Positions 26,628 through 34,988 of a stretch of DNA of 64,000 nt are shown one piece after another. The stretch spans positions 62,001 through 126,000 of the forward strand of contig NZ_AQQX01000007.1 of the NCBI RefSeq assembly GCF_000768315.1, read 5' to 3'. A model generated the notes under the pieces. That model searched no databases. It saw nothing but the letters and a program-made list of their open reading frames with translations, and was not told the DNA's origin. How positions within the stretch are numbered: the first letter of the stretch is position 1; each line of letters opens with the position of its first letter. The stretch is from Pseudooceanicola atlanticus (GTDB lineage: Bacteria; Pseudomonadota; Alphaproteobacteria; Rhodobacterales; Rhodobacteraceae). A program made the translations under genes and the position numbers.

Positions 26628-27530
26628 ATGCTGGAAGGCAAGGCAGTCGTCGTAACTGGCGCGGGTCGTGGAATCGGTCGCGACATCGCATTGATGATGG
26701 CATCGAAGGGCGCGAAAGTCGTGGTCAACGACCTTGGTGGCGCGGCAGACGGGGCAGGCGCAGATGCGTCCCCGGCCGAAGAAGTCGTCAACGAGATCAA
26801 GGCCGCGGGCGGCGAGGCGGTGGCAAACTTTGGCAACGTCGCCAAGATCGAAGATGCCAACGCGATGTACGAACAGTCGATGGACGAGTTCGGCACGATC
26901 GACGTCATCGTCAACAATGCGGGCATCCTGCGCGACGTGATCTTTCACAAGATGACCGAAGCGGAGTGGGACAGCGTGATCGATGTCCACCTCAAGGGCA
27001 GCTTCAACATGGCGCAGGCCGTGGCCAAGCAGTTCAAGATGCAGGCGTCGGGCTGCTTCATCAACTTCACCTCGACCTCCGGTCTGATCGGCAATTTCGG
27101 GCAGGCGAACTACTCCGCTGCGAAGATGGGCATTGTCGGCCTGTCGAAGTCGCTGGCGCTGGACATGGCGCGGTTCAATGTGCGGTCCAACTGCATCGCG
27201 CCCTTCGCATGGTCGCGCCTGATCGGCACGATCCCCGCGAAGACCGAAGCGGAAAAGGCCCGGGTAGAACGGATCAAGGAAATGACGCCGGCCAAGATCG
27301 CGCCGCTCTGCGTTGCGCTGGCGGACCCGACCTGCGACACCACCGGCCAGATCTTCTGCGTGCGCAACAACGAGATCTTCCTGATGTCGCAGCCTCGCCC
27401 GATCCGCTCCGTGCATCGGTCCGAAGGCTGGACGCCGGAAACCGTCCGCGATCACGCCCTGCCTGCGATGAAGGCGAGCTTCTTCGATCTTGAACGTTCG
27501 GGCGATGTTTTCACCTGGGATCCGATTTAA
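26628..27530 (+). CDS. SDR, MFE2-like (R)-3-hydroxyacyl-CoA dehydrogenase
   Basis: This 300-residue SDR has VTGAGRGIGRDIALMMASKGAKVVVNDLGG, the strong signature of the dehydrogenase unit of peroxisomal MFE2 (HSD17B4/FOX2), plus NAGILRD and the catalytic Tyr-Lys in NYSAAKMGIVG. It would oxidise the (R)-3-hydroxyacyl-CoA made by the MaoC hydratase. The ATG at 26628 follows GAGGAGGAGAACACC; the frame extends upstream to 26550 across the operator, which argues against an earlier start. Confidence 0.92.
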   Translation: MLEGKAVVVTGAGRGIGRDIALMMASKGAKVVVNDLGGAADGAGADASPAEEVVNEIKAAGGEAVANFGNVAKIEDANAMYEQSMDEFGTIDVIVNNAGILRDVIFHKMTEAEWDSVIDVHLKGSFNMAQAVAKQFKMQASGCFINFTSTSGLIGNFGQANYSAAKMGIVGLSKSLALDMARFNVRSNCIAPFAWSRLIGTIPAKTEAEKARVERIKEMTPAKIAPLCVALADPTCDTTGQIFCVRNNEIFLMSQPRPIRSVHRSEGWTPETVRDHALPAMKASFFDLERSGDVFTWDPI

Positions 27531-27600
27531 CGGTATTGGCGAAGAGGGGCGAATTCCGTAGGTTACCGGTCGGTCAATATGGCCGGGTCGAAGAAAGAGT

Positions 27601-28080
27601 ATGCTGATCGTGACACAAGATGCCACCACCGCGCAAAAGCAGACGTCGCTGAGCGAAGACAACAATCCTGTCTTCCAGGACATTGCGCGGTTCCGGGCGA
27701 TCCTGTTCGACTTCATGCTCAAGCCGCATGACATGACCATGTCGCAGGGCTGGGTGCTGGTCCATCTCGTTCGTGAGAACGGACTGCGACAGTCCGAGCT
27801 TGCGGACCGGCTGGAAGTGGCGACCGTGACCACGTCCAAGCTGATCGACCGGCTGGAGGCGCGCGGCTATGTCGAGCGGCGCGCCGACCCCGATGACCGC
27901 CGGTCCAACCGGGTCTACGCGACGCCGCAGGCCAAGGAGCTCGTCAAGGTGCTGACCAAGACGATCTTCGAGGTCGACGAGATCGCCAATGCCGGGATCC
28001 CGGCAGAGGACCTGGCAACGACCCTCGGTGTGCTTCAGCGGATGCGGAAGAACCTCAAGACCGCCCTGAACAACAGATAA
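27601..28080 (+). CDS. MarR family transcriptional regulator
   Basis: This 159-residue winged-helix protein has GLRQSELADRLEVATVTTSKLIDRLEARGYVERRADPDDRRSNRVY (about residues 60-106), including the DxRS/N wing typical of MarR. It sits at the centre of the acyl-CoA island between the MFE2-like SDR and the racemase. It is the best candidate to bind the inverted repeats at 17066, 26563 and 30326, with a CoA thioester as effector (inference). Confidence 0.93.
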   Translation: MLIVTQDATTAQKQTSLSEDNNPVFQDIARFRAILFDFMLKPHDMTMSQGWVLVHLVRENGLRQSELADRLEVATVTTSKLIDRLEARGYVERRADPDDRRSNRVYATPQAKELVKVLTKTIFEVDEIANAGIPAEDLATTLGVLQRMRKNLKTALNNR

Positions 28081-28140
28081 ACCCGGTTTCGGCGCCTGTG
28101 ATGGCGCCGCCGGGCCTTCCTCCGAAAAAGGACATGTGCG

Positions 28141-29295
28141 ATGCCTGCTGACGCATCCGCGCCCCCGCTTGCGGGGCTGCGCATCATTGAATTCGCCGGA
28201 ATTGGACCGGGGCCCTTTGCCGGCATGATGCTGGCCGACATGGGCGCGGAGATCATCCGGATCGAACGGCCCGGCGCTGCGTCGCCGACCGGACAGGGCG
28301 CGCATGAGCTGGAATTCCTTGCGCGGGGCCGCAAGTCCATCGCGCTGAACATGAAGAAACCCGGCGCGTTGGACCTCGCGCTTGAGCTGATCGAAAGCGC
28401 GGACGGGCTGATCGAAGGCTTCCGTCCGGGCGTCATGGAGCGCCTTGGGCTGGGGCCCGATGTCTGCCTGGAGCGCAACCCGCGCCTCGTCTATGGCCGG
28501 ATGACCGGCTGGGGGCAGGAGGGGCCCGTGTCCAAGACTGCGGGGCATGACCTGAATTATATCGCCCTGTCCGGCGCGCTTTACGCCAGCGGCGAGGGCG
28601 ACCGGGCGCCGACCTTCCCGCTGAACCTGCTGGGCGATTTCGGCGGCGGTGGCATGTTCCTGGCCTTCGGGATGGTCACCGGCCTGCTGAAGGTTGCGCG
28701 GACCGGCAAGGGCGACGTGGTCGATGCGGCGATTGTCGATGGCACCGCTGCACTGATGGCGATGATCTACAGCCGCCGCGCCATGGGTGTGTGGCGCGAC
28801 GAAAGGGCCTCCAACGCGCTGGATGGCGGTGTGCCGTGGTACGGCGTCTATGAATGCGCGGATGGGCAATGGGTCACCATCGGCTCTCTGGAGCCGCAAT
28901 TCTGGGCGGTCCTGTTGGACAAGCTGGGCCTGACCGCTGAGGACATGGGCGACCGGGCCGACCGCAGCCAATGGCCCGCGATGCGCGCGCGTCTGACCGA
29001 GATTTTCCTGTCACAGCCCCGGGATCACTGGGTCGCGCTGTTGCAGGACACCGATGCCTGTTTTGCCCCGGTCCTCAGCATGGCCGAGGCGCCGGATCAT
29101 CCGCACAACCAGGCGCGGGGCATATTCTCGGACGGGCCCGTTCAGCCGATGCCGGCCCCTCGTTTCACCCATTCGGACACGCCGCTGCCCTCGACGCCGC
29201 CGCAACCGGGCGCGGACAGTCGGACCGTTCTGGAAACCCTCGGGCTGGCGTCCGGGAAGATCGAAACCCTGTTCAAGGAGGGCGTGGTGTCCTGA
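28141..29295 (+). CDS. Alpha-methylacyl-CoA racemase
   Basis: This 384-residue CaiB-fold protein matches alpha-methylacyl-CoA racemase (AMACR/MCR) more than a CoA-transferase. The starts of both are similar (IIEFAGIGPGPFAGMMLADMG), but the three MCR catalytic residues are present with exact spacing: His136 (TAGHDLNY), Asp166 (LLGDFGGGG) and Glu251 (GSLEPQFW), compared with 126, 156 and 241 in mycobacterial MCR. It inverts the (R)-2-methyl centre so that a stereospecific acyl-CoA dehydrogenase can act. Its presence points to a 2-methyl-branched acid such as an isoprenoid or sterol-type side chain. Confidence 0.92.
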   Translation: MPADASAPPLAGLRIIEFAGIGPGPFAGMMLADMGAEIIRIERPGAASPTGQGAHELEFLARGRKSIALNMKKPGALDLALELIESADGLIEGFRPGVMERLGLGPDVCLERNPRLVYGRMTGWGQEGPVSKTAGHDLNYIALSGALYASGEGDRAPTFPLNLLGDFGGGGMFLAFGMVTGLLKVARTGKGDVVDAAIVDGTAALMAMIYSRRAMGVWRDERASNALDGGVPWYGVYECADGQWVTIGSLEPQFWAVLLDKLGLTAEDMGDRADRSQWPAMRARLTEIFLSQPRDHWVALLQDTDACFAPVLSMAEAPDHPHNQARGIFSDGPVQPMPAPRFTHSDTPLPSTPPQPGADSRTVLETLGLASGKIETLFKEGVVS

Positions 29296-29318
29296 CGGAC
29301 CCGCGCGGAGGAGACCTC

Positions 29319-30296
29319 ATGACCACACCTGCGATCCTGCAAAACCTGAAACTGCCGCTGATTGCCAGCCCGCTTTTCATTATCTCGAACCCCGACCTCG
29401 TCATTGCCCAGTGCAAGGCAGGCATCGTCGGGTCGTTCCCGGCGCTGAATGCGCGGGAAAAGGACGGGCACAGCCTGGACGAATGGCTGACCCGCATCCG
29501 CGAGGAACTGGATCGTCACAACCAGGCGAACCCCGACAACCCCGCCGCGCCCTATGCGGTCAACCAGATCGTGCACAAGTCGAACGGTCGGCTGGAGCGC
29601 GATATCGAGCTGTGCGTGAAGCACGAGGTCCCGGTCTGGATCACCTCGCTCGGCGCGCGGGAAGAGGTCAACGAGGCCGCGCATTCCTGCGGCGGGATCG
29701 TCCTGCATGACGTCATCAACAACCGGTTCGCTCACAAGGCGATCGAAAAAGGGGCCGATGGCCTGGTCGCGGTTGCTGCTGGGGCAGGGGGGCATGCCGG
29801 GGCGCTGTCACCGCTGGCGTTGATCCAGGAGATCCGCAGCTGGTTCGATGGGCCGCTCTACCTGTCCGGCGCGATTGCCAAGGGCGACTCGATTCTCGCT
29901 GCCTTGGCCATGGGGGCGGATGGCGGCTATGCCGGGTCGGCCTTCATCGCCACCGAAGAGGCGAACGCGGTCGAGGGTTACAAGCGCATGATCGCGGAGA
30001 ACGGTGCTGACGATATCGTGTATTCCAACCTCTTCACCGGCGTCTGGGGGAATTACCTGAAGCCGTCCATCGCGGCGGCCGGCATGGACCCCGATGCGCT
30101 GGAACGGTCCGATCCGTCCAAGATGAACTTCGCCGAGGATCGGGAAAAACCCAAGAGCTGGAAAGAGATATGGGGTTCGGGCCAGGGAATCGGTGCCGTG
30201 GAAGACGTTGTGCCGACCGCCGAGCTTGTCGCCCGGCTGAAGCGTGAGTTCGACGCGGCGCGCACGCGCCTGAACGGACAACTGGCCGCCTACTGA
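29319..30296 (+). CDS. Nitronate monooxygenase family FMN protein (second copy)
   Basis: This 325-residue NMO-fold protein has LPLIASPLFIISNPDLVIAQ at the N-terminus, the conserved-His segment AAGAGGHAG, and the FMN site LYLSGAIAKGDSILAALAMGADGGYAGSAF. The ATG at 29319 follows GGAGGAGACC; the frame is open far upstream inside the racemase gene but has no start signal there. Like the copy at 4076, it is embedded among acyl-CoA genes, so an acyl-CoA-linked redox role is suspected. Confidence 0.85.
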   Translation: MTTPAILQNLKLPLIASPLFIISNPDLVIAQCKAGIVGSFPALNAREKDGHSLDEWLTRIREELDRHNQANPDNPAAPYAVNQIVHKSNGRLERDIELCVKHEVPVWITSLGAREEVNEAAHSCGGIVLHDVINNRFAHKAIEKGADGLVAVAAGAGGHAGALSPLALIQEIRSWFDGPLYLSGAIAKGDSILAALAMGADGGYAGSAFIATEEANAVEGYKRMIAENGADDIVYSNLFTGVWGNYLKPSIAAAGMDPDALERSDPSKMNFAEDREKPKSWKEIWGSGQGIGAVEDVVPTAELVARLKREFDAARTRLNGQLAAY

Positions 30297-30325
30297 AATC
30301 GCGGAGCGCCCGCAAAACATAGGTA

Positions 30326-30354
30326 AGCAGCCTGCAAATACATTGCTAGATAAT
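30326..30354. promoter_or_regulatory. Putative MarR operator, copy 3 (degenerate)
   Basis: AGCAGCCTG, spacer CAAATACATTG (11 bp), CTAGATAAT: 6/9 and 7/9 matches to the arms of the 26563 site, same spacer length and same CAAA spacer start. A second overlapping alignment (CATTGCTAG-N11-CATGCTACC, 30341-30369) is also possible. It lies upstream of the TRAP operon. Confidence 0.45.
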
Positions 30355-30429
30355 AGTTATCATGCTACCTAACATGTAGAGAGGACTCGCCCCCAGCAAG
30401 GGGAGTGAGAAATAGGGAGGAGAACCAAA

Positions 30430-31488
30430 ATGAAGAAATCCATCACGAGAGCTCTGCTTGCTGCATCGGTGTCCGCGCTGGCCATTCCGGCGGTTGCAGA
30501 AACCATGCTGATCGCAAACGAGCCGGGACCGAACCGTGGCGTGCGCGCCCAGGCGGTCAACTACATCGCGGAGCAGATTGCCGAGCGGACCGACGGCGAA
30601 GTGACCGTCGAACAGAACTGGGGCGGTGCCCTGTTCAAGACCAGCGCGGCGCTGCAGTCGCTGGGCCTCGGCGTGGCCGACATGGGTGTCATCATCGGCG
30701 CCTATTCCGCTTCGGAATTCCCCGAACTGCAGATGGCGGGCCTTCAGCTGAAGCCGGCGCACCCCTGGGTGATGATGCAGGCGATGTACGAGCTGTTCAC
30801 GACGAACGAACATCTCCAGCAGCGCATGGAAGACATGAACATCGAGTACATCTCGACCTACTCGCTGACCCCCGGCATCATGGCGTGCTCGGGCGATGGC
30901 ATCCGGTCGCTGGATGACGTTCCCGGCACCAAGTTCGCGCATACCGGCGCATCGACCGACATCTTCGGTGAACTGGGTGGCAACCTTGTTGCAATGCCGA
31001 TCTACGATGTCTACCAGGGCATGGAAACCGGTCTGGTCGAGTGCTCGGTCACCTATGCCTACTACGCGGTGGCGTCCAAGCTGAGCGAACTGACCGACAC
31101 GGTCACCGACCTGCATTTCTCCAGCCTCGCAAGCCTCGCGACGGTGATGAACAAGGACACTTATGACAGTCTGTCGCCCGAAGTTCAGGAAACGATCAAG
31201 CAGGTCGGCCGCGATGCGATGAACTTCTACGGTGAGGAACTGGTCACCGCAGATATCGAGGCAATGGAAGAGCTGACGACCGGCGAAGATGCTGCCGATC
31301 TGATCGAGCTGACGGATGCGGAATATGCCCGCATGCAGGAGCTGGTCCAGCCGTCCATCGAAAACTGGAAAGCGGACATGAGCGCCGTCGGCTCCGACGG
31401 TGACGCGCTGATGGCCGAGCTCTATGCGCTGATCGACAAGTGGACCAAGGTCATGGAGACCGAGGGCCTCCCCTGGGAGCGCAGCTGA
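30430..31488 (+). CDS. TRAP transporter substrate-binding protein, DctP type
   Basis: This 352-residue protein has a signal peptide (about 1-23, ending AVAE) and the DctP pattern: VNYIAEQIAERTDGEVTVEQNWGGAL, FAHTGASTDIFGELGGN and QGMETGLVECSVTYAYYAV. It binds an organic acid, presumably the substrate of the surrounding acyl-CoA pathway. First gene of a DctP-DctQ-DctM-ligase operon; ribosome site AGGGAGGAGAA. Confidence 0.95.
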   Translation: MKKSITRALLAASVSALAIPAVAETMLIANEPGPNRGVRAQAVNYIAEQIAERTDGEVTVEQNWGGALFKTSAALQSLGLGVADMGVIIGAYSASEFPELQMAGLQLKPAHPWVMMQAMYELFTTNEHLQQRMEDMNIEYISTYSLTPGIMACSGDGIRSLDDVPGTKFAHTGASTDIFGELGGNLVAMPIYDVYQGMETGLVECSVTYAYYAVASKLSELTDTVTDLHFSSLASLATVMNKDTYDSLSPEVQETIKQVGRDAMNFYGEELVTADIEAMEELTTGEDAADLIELTDAEYARMQELVQPSIENWKADMSAVGSDGDALMAELYALIDKWTKVMETEGLPWERS

Positions 31489-31500
31489 TCCACGCCAATC

Positions 31501-31525
31501 GCTCCGGCGCGCCCTGCGCCGGAGC
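31501..31525 (+). terminator. Hairpin between dctP- and dctQ-type genes
   Basis: A perfect 10-bp stem GCTCCGGCGC / GCGCCGGAGC with loop GCCCT and no T tract. It probably stabilises the binding-protein mRNA rather than stopping transcription. Confidence 0.6.
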
Positions 31526-31561
31526 ATCTGATTTGGCCCCACCGACAGAACGGGAATTCCC

Positions 31562-32053
31562 ATGAAACGCATCGAGCATGCCCTCGATACGATGGCGGCT
31601 GTGTCCATCGTGCTGTTGTGTATCCTGATCACGGCCAACATCGTGGCCCGCGAAGTGATCATGACCGGCGTTCCGGACATTATCGTCATGGTCCAGGAAC
31701 TGATGGTCCCCGCAATCCTATTCCCGCTGGCTGCTGCCACCGCCGCGCGCGGGCACATCGCCATCGACGTGATCGCGAATTTCTTTCCCGCCCCGCTGAA
31801 ACGCTGGATCGCCGTCTTTGCCGCCCTGATCGGAATGGTGATCGCGACCGTGCTGTTGATGGCGGGCTGGATGGAGTTCTGGAAGACCTTCAATTCGAAC
31901 GCGCATTACGGCGGTGAATTCATGTGGCCCAAATGGCCCGGACGCGCCCTGTTCGTGGTGGCCATCGCCATCTTCGAACTGCGCCTGCTGCATGTGCTCT
32001 GGGTCGACCTCCGCGCCGCGATCACCGGGCAGCCGGCCCCCGAAACGCTTTAA
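31562..32053 (+). CDS. TRAP transporter small permease, DctQ type
   Basis: This 163-residue protein has four membrane helices and the DctQ features ILITANIVAREV, VMVQELMVPAILFPLAAATAARGHIAIDV and a Trp-rich loop (MEFWKTFNSN). It is the small membrane subunit, lying between the binding protein and the large permease. Confidence 0.93.
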   Translation: MKRIEHALDTMAAVSIVLLCILITANIVAREVIMTGVPDIIVMVQELMVPAILFPLAAATAARGHIAIDVIANFFPAPLKRWIAVFAALIGMVIATVLLMAGWMEFWKTFNSNAHYGGEFMWPKWPGRALFVVAIAIFELRLLHVLWVDLRAAITGQPAPETL

Positions 32054-32068
32054 GCCGAAAGAACCGTC

Positions 32069-33409
32069 ATGGACCTTGCAACCGTTGGCTATGTCGCCTG
32101 TGCGGCCGTCATCTTTCTTCTGGCGATCCGCGTCCCGATTTCCTTTGCGATTGGCGGGGTCGCCGTCACCGCGATCTTCGTGGTCTTCGCCTTCCGCACC
32201 GGCACCTTCATGCCAGAGCGGGCCTTCTGGACCACGCTGTCGCTGGCCTTTTCGTCAAGCTTCGACCTGGTGCACAGCTATGACCTGTCGATGATCCCAC
32301 TGTTCATCGCCCTTGGGCACATCGCCTACAAGGCCGGCATCACGACCGAGATCTACGAGGCGGCCCGCGTCTGGCTGTCGCGCCTGCCGGGTGGTGTCGC
32401 CATCGCCTCCATCGCGGGCTGCGGCGGGTTCTCGGCCATTTCGGGATCGTCGATCGCCTGTGCGTCCACCATGGGCCGGATCTGTACGCCCGAGATGATG
32501 CGATTGAACTACGATCCGCGCCTTGCCACGGCATCGGTCGCCGCGGGTGGTACGCTGGGGTCGCTGATCCCGCCGTCGGTCTTGTTCATCATCTATGGCA
32601 TCTTCACCGAAAGTTCGATCAGCCAGCTGTTTCTGGCGGGCTTCCTGCCCGGTGTGATCTCGATGCTGGGGTACACGCTGGTCGTGGTCATGTGGGTCAA
32701 GCGCAGCCCGGAGATCGCCCCGCGCCCGGACGAGATCGTGCCCTTCCGTCAGCGGATGATCGTCGGCCTGCGCTGCTGGCCCGCCGTTCTGCTGTTCCTG
32801 ACTGTCATCGGCGGCATCTATGGAGGGTTCTTCACCGCGACCGAGGCGGCGGCGATTTCGCTGATGTTCGCCACGATCCTCGGCATTGCACGCGGCCTGA
32901 TCAAGGTGCGGGACATCATCCCGCTGCTGCGTGAAACCATGGCGACGACAGGTGCGATCTTCTTCATCGCGGCCTGTGCCAAGATCTTCGTCGCGCTGAT
33001 CGCCCTGACGGGTCTGTCGAACTCGCTGGTCGGCCTGCTGGACAATGCCGAGATCAGCGTGTGGTTCTTCATCCTCTGCGTCTGCCTGATCTACCTTGTC
33101 CTGGGCATGTTCCTGGACCCGGTGGGGATCATGGTGCTGACGCTGCCGCTGATGATCCCGATGGTCGAAAGCTATGGCCTGAACCTGATCTGGTTCGGCG
33201 TGGTGATCGTCAAATTGCTCGAGATCGGGCTGATCACGCCGCCGGTGGGGCTGAACGTCTTTGTCCTGGCCAGCGTGCTGGAGGACAAGGTGGAGATCGG
33301 CAAGATCTTCTCGGGTCTGTGGCGCTTCCTAGGCATCGACATCGTGGTGCTTGCGATCCTGATCCTGGTGCCGGCGATCTCGCTCTACCTGCCGATGTCC
33401 ATGAACTAG
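32069..33409 (+). CDS. TRAP transporter large permease, DctM type
   Basis: This 446-residue, 12-helix protein has the DctM blocks SSFDLVHSYDLSMIPLFIALG, GGFSAISGSSIACASTMGRI, GGTLGSLIPPSVLFIIYG, and LVLGMFLDPVGIMVLTLPL. It drives Na+- or H+-coupled uptake with DctP/DctQ. Start ATG at 32069 lies 15 bases after the dctQ-type stop. Confidence 0.95.
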   Translation: MDLATVGYVACAAVIFLLAIRVPISFAIGGVAVTAIFVVFAFRTGTFMPERAFWTTLSLAFSSSFDLVHSYDLSMIPLFIALGHIAYKAGITTEIYEAARVWLSRLPGGVAIASIAGCGGFSAISGSSIACASTMGRICTPEMMRLNYDPRLATASVAAGGTLGSLIPPSVLFIIYGIFTESSISQLFLAGFLPGVISMLGYTLVVVMWVKRSPEIAPRPDEIVPFRQRMIVGLRCWPAVLLFLTVIGGIYGGFFTATEAAAISLMFATILGIARGLIKVRDIIPLLRETMATTGAIFFIAACAKIFVALIALTGLSNSLVGLLDNAEISVWFFILCVCLIYLVLGMFLDPVGIMVLTLPLMIPMVESYGLNLIWFGVVIVKLLEIGLITPPVGLNVFVLASVLEDKVEIGKIFSGLWRFLGIDIVVLAILILVPAISLYLPMSMN

Positions 33410-33419
33410 AGGAGCCGTC

Positions 33420-34946
33420 ATGAAACGCTTCACACCTCCCGAGGTTGAAAACGAGGCCTTCCTTGATTTCGGCGCGGCCATCCAGGCGAATGCGCGGGAC
33501 AAGGCCGAAAGGCCGGCGATCATCCTGGGCGAAACCAGCCTGACCTGGGCCGACTTCGGCGCGATGGTGGCGCAAGTGGCCGGCAAGTTGCGGGCCGAGG
33601 GGATCGGCAGGGGGCACTATGTTGCCTCGCTCGCCGAGAACTCGATCGGGCATATCGTCCTCTACAGTGCCGTTGTCGCAGCCGGGGCGTGCATCGTGCC
33701 GCTGCCGTTCTCGGCCACGCCCGAGGCGTTGACCCGGATGGTCGAGGATAGCGGGTCGCGCCTGCTGTTTGCGTCTGCCGCGCAGCGCCAGGTGGCCGAA
33801 GGGCTGGGGGCCGAGCAGGTGATCGGCATGGAAACCGTGACCGACTGGGCCGCGGATGCAGAGCCTGCCGCGCCCGCAGATGTCGCGCCGGACGATCTGT
33901 TCAACATCATCTATTCCTCGGGCACCACGGGGCTGCCCAAGGGTATCCTGCACGATCATCGATTCCGGTCGCGGCAATTGCGCCGGATCACGAATTTCGG
34001 GATGACCGGCGACGATACGATGGTGATCTCGACCCCTATCTATTCGAACACCACGCTGTTCGGGATGCTGCCGGCGCTTTCGCTGGGTGCTACGCTGATC
34101 GTGATGGCCAAGTTCAACACGCTAGAGTTCCTTGACCTCAGCCAGCGTCACCGCCCGACCCATGCGATCCTTGTTCCGGTGCAGTACATGCGCCTGATGG
34201 CAGAGCCGCGCTTCGACGAGTTCGACCTGAGCAGCTATCGCTGCAAGTTCTCGACCTCCGCCCCGCTGCCGGGCAAACTGATTGCCAAGGTCATGGAGAA
34301 ATGGCCCGGCAACCTGATCGAGGTCTATGGCATGACCGAAGGGGGCATCTCGACGGCCCTGAATTGCGAGGCCTTCCCGGACAAATGGGACACGGTCGGC
34401 CGCGTCGGAGCCGGCGTCGACATGCGTGTGATCGACGAGGAGGGCAATGAACTGCCTGCAGGCTCCTTTGGCGAGTTGGTCGGGCGCGGCCCGTCGATGA
34501 CGCAGGGCTATCACAACCTGCCCGACAAGACGTCCGAACTGTTGTGGCGCGACGCGGAGGGCAAGGATTTCATCCGCTCGGGCGATATGGGCCGGATCGA
34601 CGAGGACGGCTTCGTGCACCTGATGGATCGCAAGAAGGACATGATCATCTCGGGCGGTTTCAACATCTATGCCGCCGATCTGGAAGCCGTGTTGCGCCAG
34701 CACCCGGATGTCACCGATACGGCGGTGATCGCGATCCCGAGCGACGCCTGGGGCGAGACGCCCTTGGGCTTTGTCGTGCTGGCCTCCGGTTCGTCTGCCA
34801 CGGCAGAGGAGGTGCTGGAATTCGCCAACGCACGTTTGGGCAAGACCCAGCGGATTTCGAAGATCGAGGTGCGGGATGAGTTGCCGCGCAGTGATATCGG
34901 CAAGATCCTCAAGAAGGACCTGCGTGCGGAGTATGAGGCGGCCTGA
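33420..34946 (+). CDS. Acyl-CoA ligase, AMP-forming (TRAP operon)
   Basis: This 508-residue ANL enzyme has NIIYSSGTTGLPKGILHDH, EVYGMTEGGIST, RSGDMGRIDEDGFVHLMDRKKDMIISGGFNIY and the A10 lysine in LPRSDIGKILKKDL. It follows the TRAP permease by 10 bases, so it should activate the imported acid to its CoA ester directly after uptake. It is distinct from the ligase at 23774. Confidence 0.94.
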   Translation: MKRFTPPEVENEAFLDFGAAIQANARDKAERPAIILGETSLTWADFGAMVAQVAGKLRAEGIGRGHYVASLAENSIGHIVLYSAVVAAGACIVPLPFSATPEALTRMVEDSGSRLLFASAAQRQVAEGLGAEQVIGMETVTDWAADAEPAAPADVAPDDLFNIIYSSGTTGLPKGILHDHRFRSRQLRRITNFGMTGDDTMVISTPIYSNTTLFGMLPALSLGATLIVMAKFNTLEFLDLSQRHRPTHAILVPVQYMRLMAEPRFDEFDLSSYRCKFSTSAPLPGKLIAKVMEKWPGNLIEVYGMTEGGISTALNCEAFPDKWDTVGRVGAGVDMRVIDEEGNELPAGSFGELVGRGPSMTQGYHNLPDKTSELLWRDAEGKDFIRSGDMGRIDEDGFVHLMDRKKDMIISGGFNIYAADLEAVLRQHPDVTDTAVIAIPSDAWGETPLGFVVLASGSSATAEEVLEFANARLGKTQRISKIEVRDELPRSDIGKILKKDLRAEYEAA

Positions 34947-34988
34947 CGTCCATATTCCGCCTGAGATGAACAGGGCAGGGGCTCCGTG

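Noticed and set aside
28090-28120. GGCGCC-rich inverted repeat after marR as a terminator
   Set aside because: No T tract and the racemase starts 60 bases later; probably chance in GC-rich DNA.
28141-29295. Call as CoA-transferase
   Set aside because: CaiB fold, but the racemase triad His136/Asp166/Glu251 is present with exact MCR spacing, so racemase is better.
28971-29318. Upstream extension of the second NMO gene
   Set aside because: The frame is open but lies inside the racemase gene and starts from no ribosome site; ATG at 29319 has a strong one.
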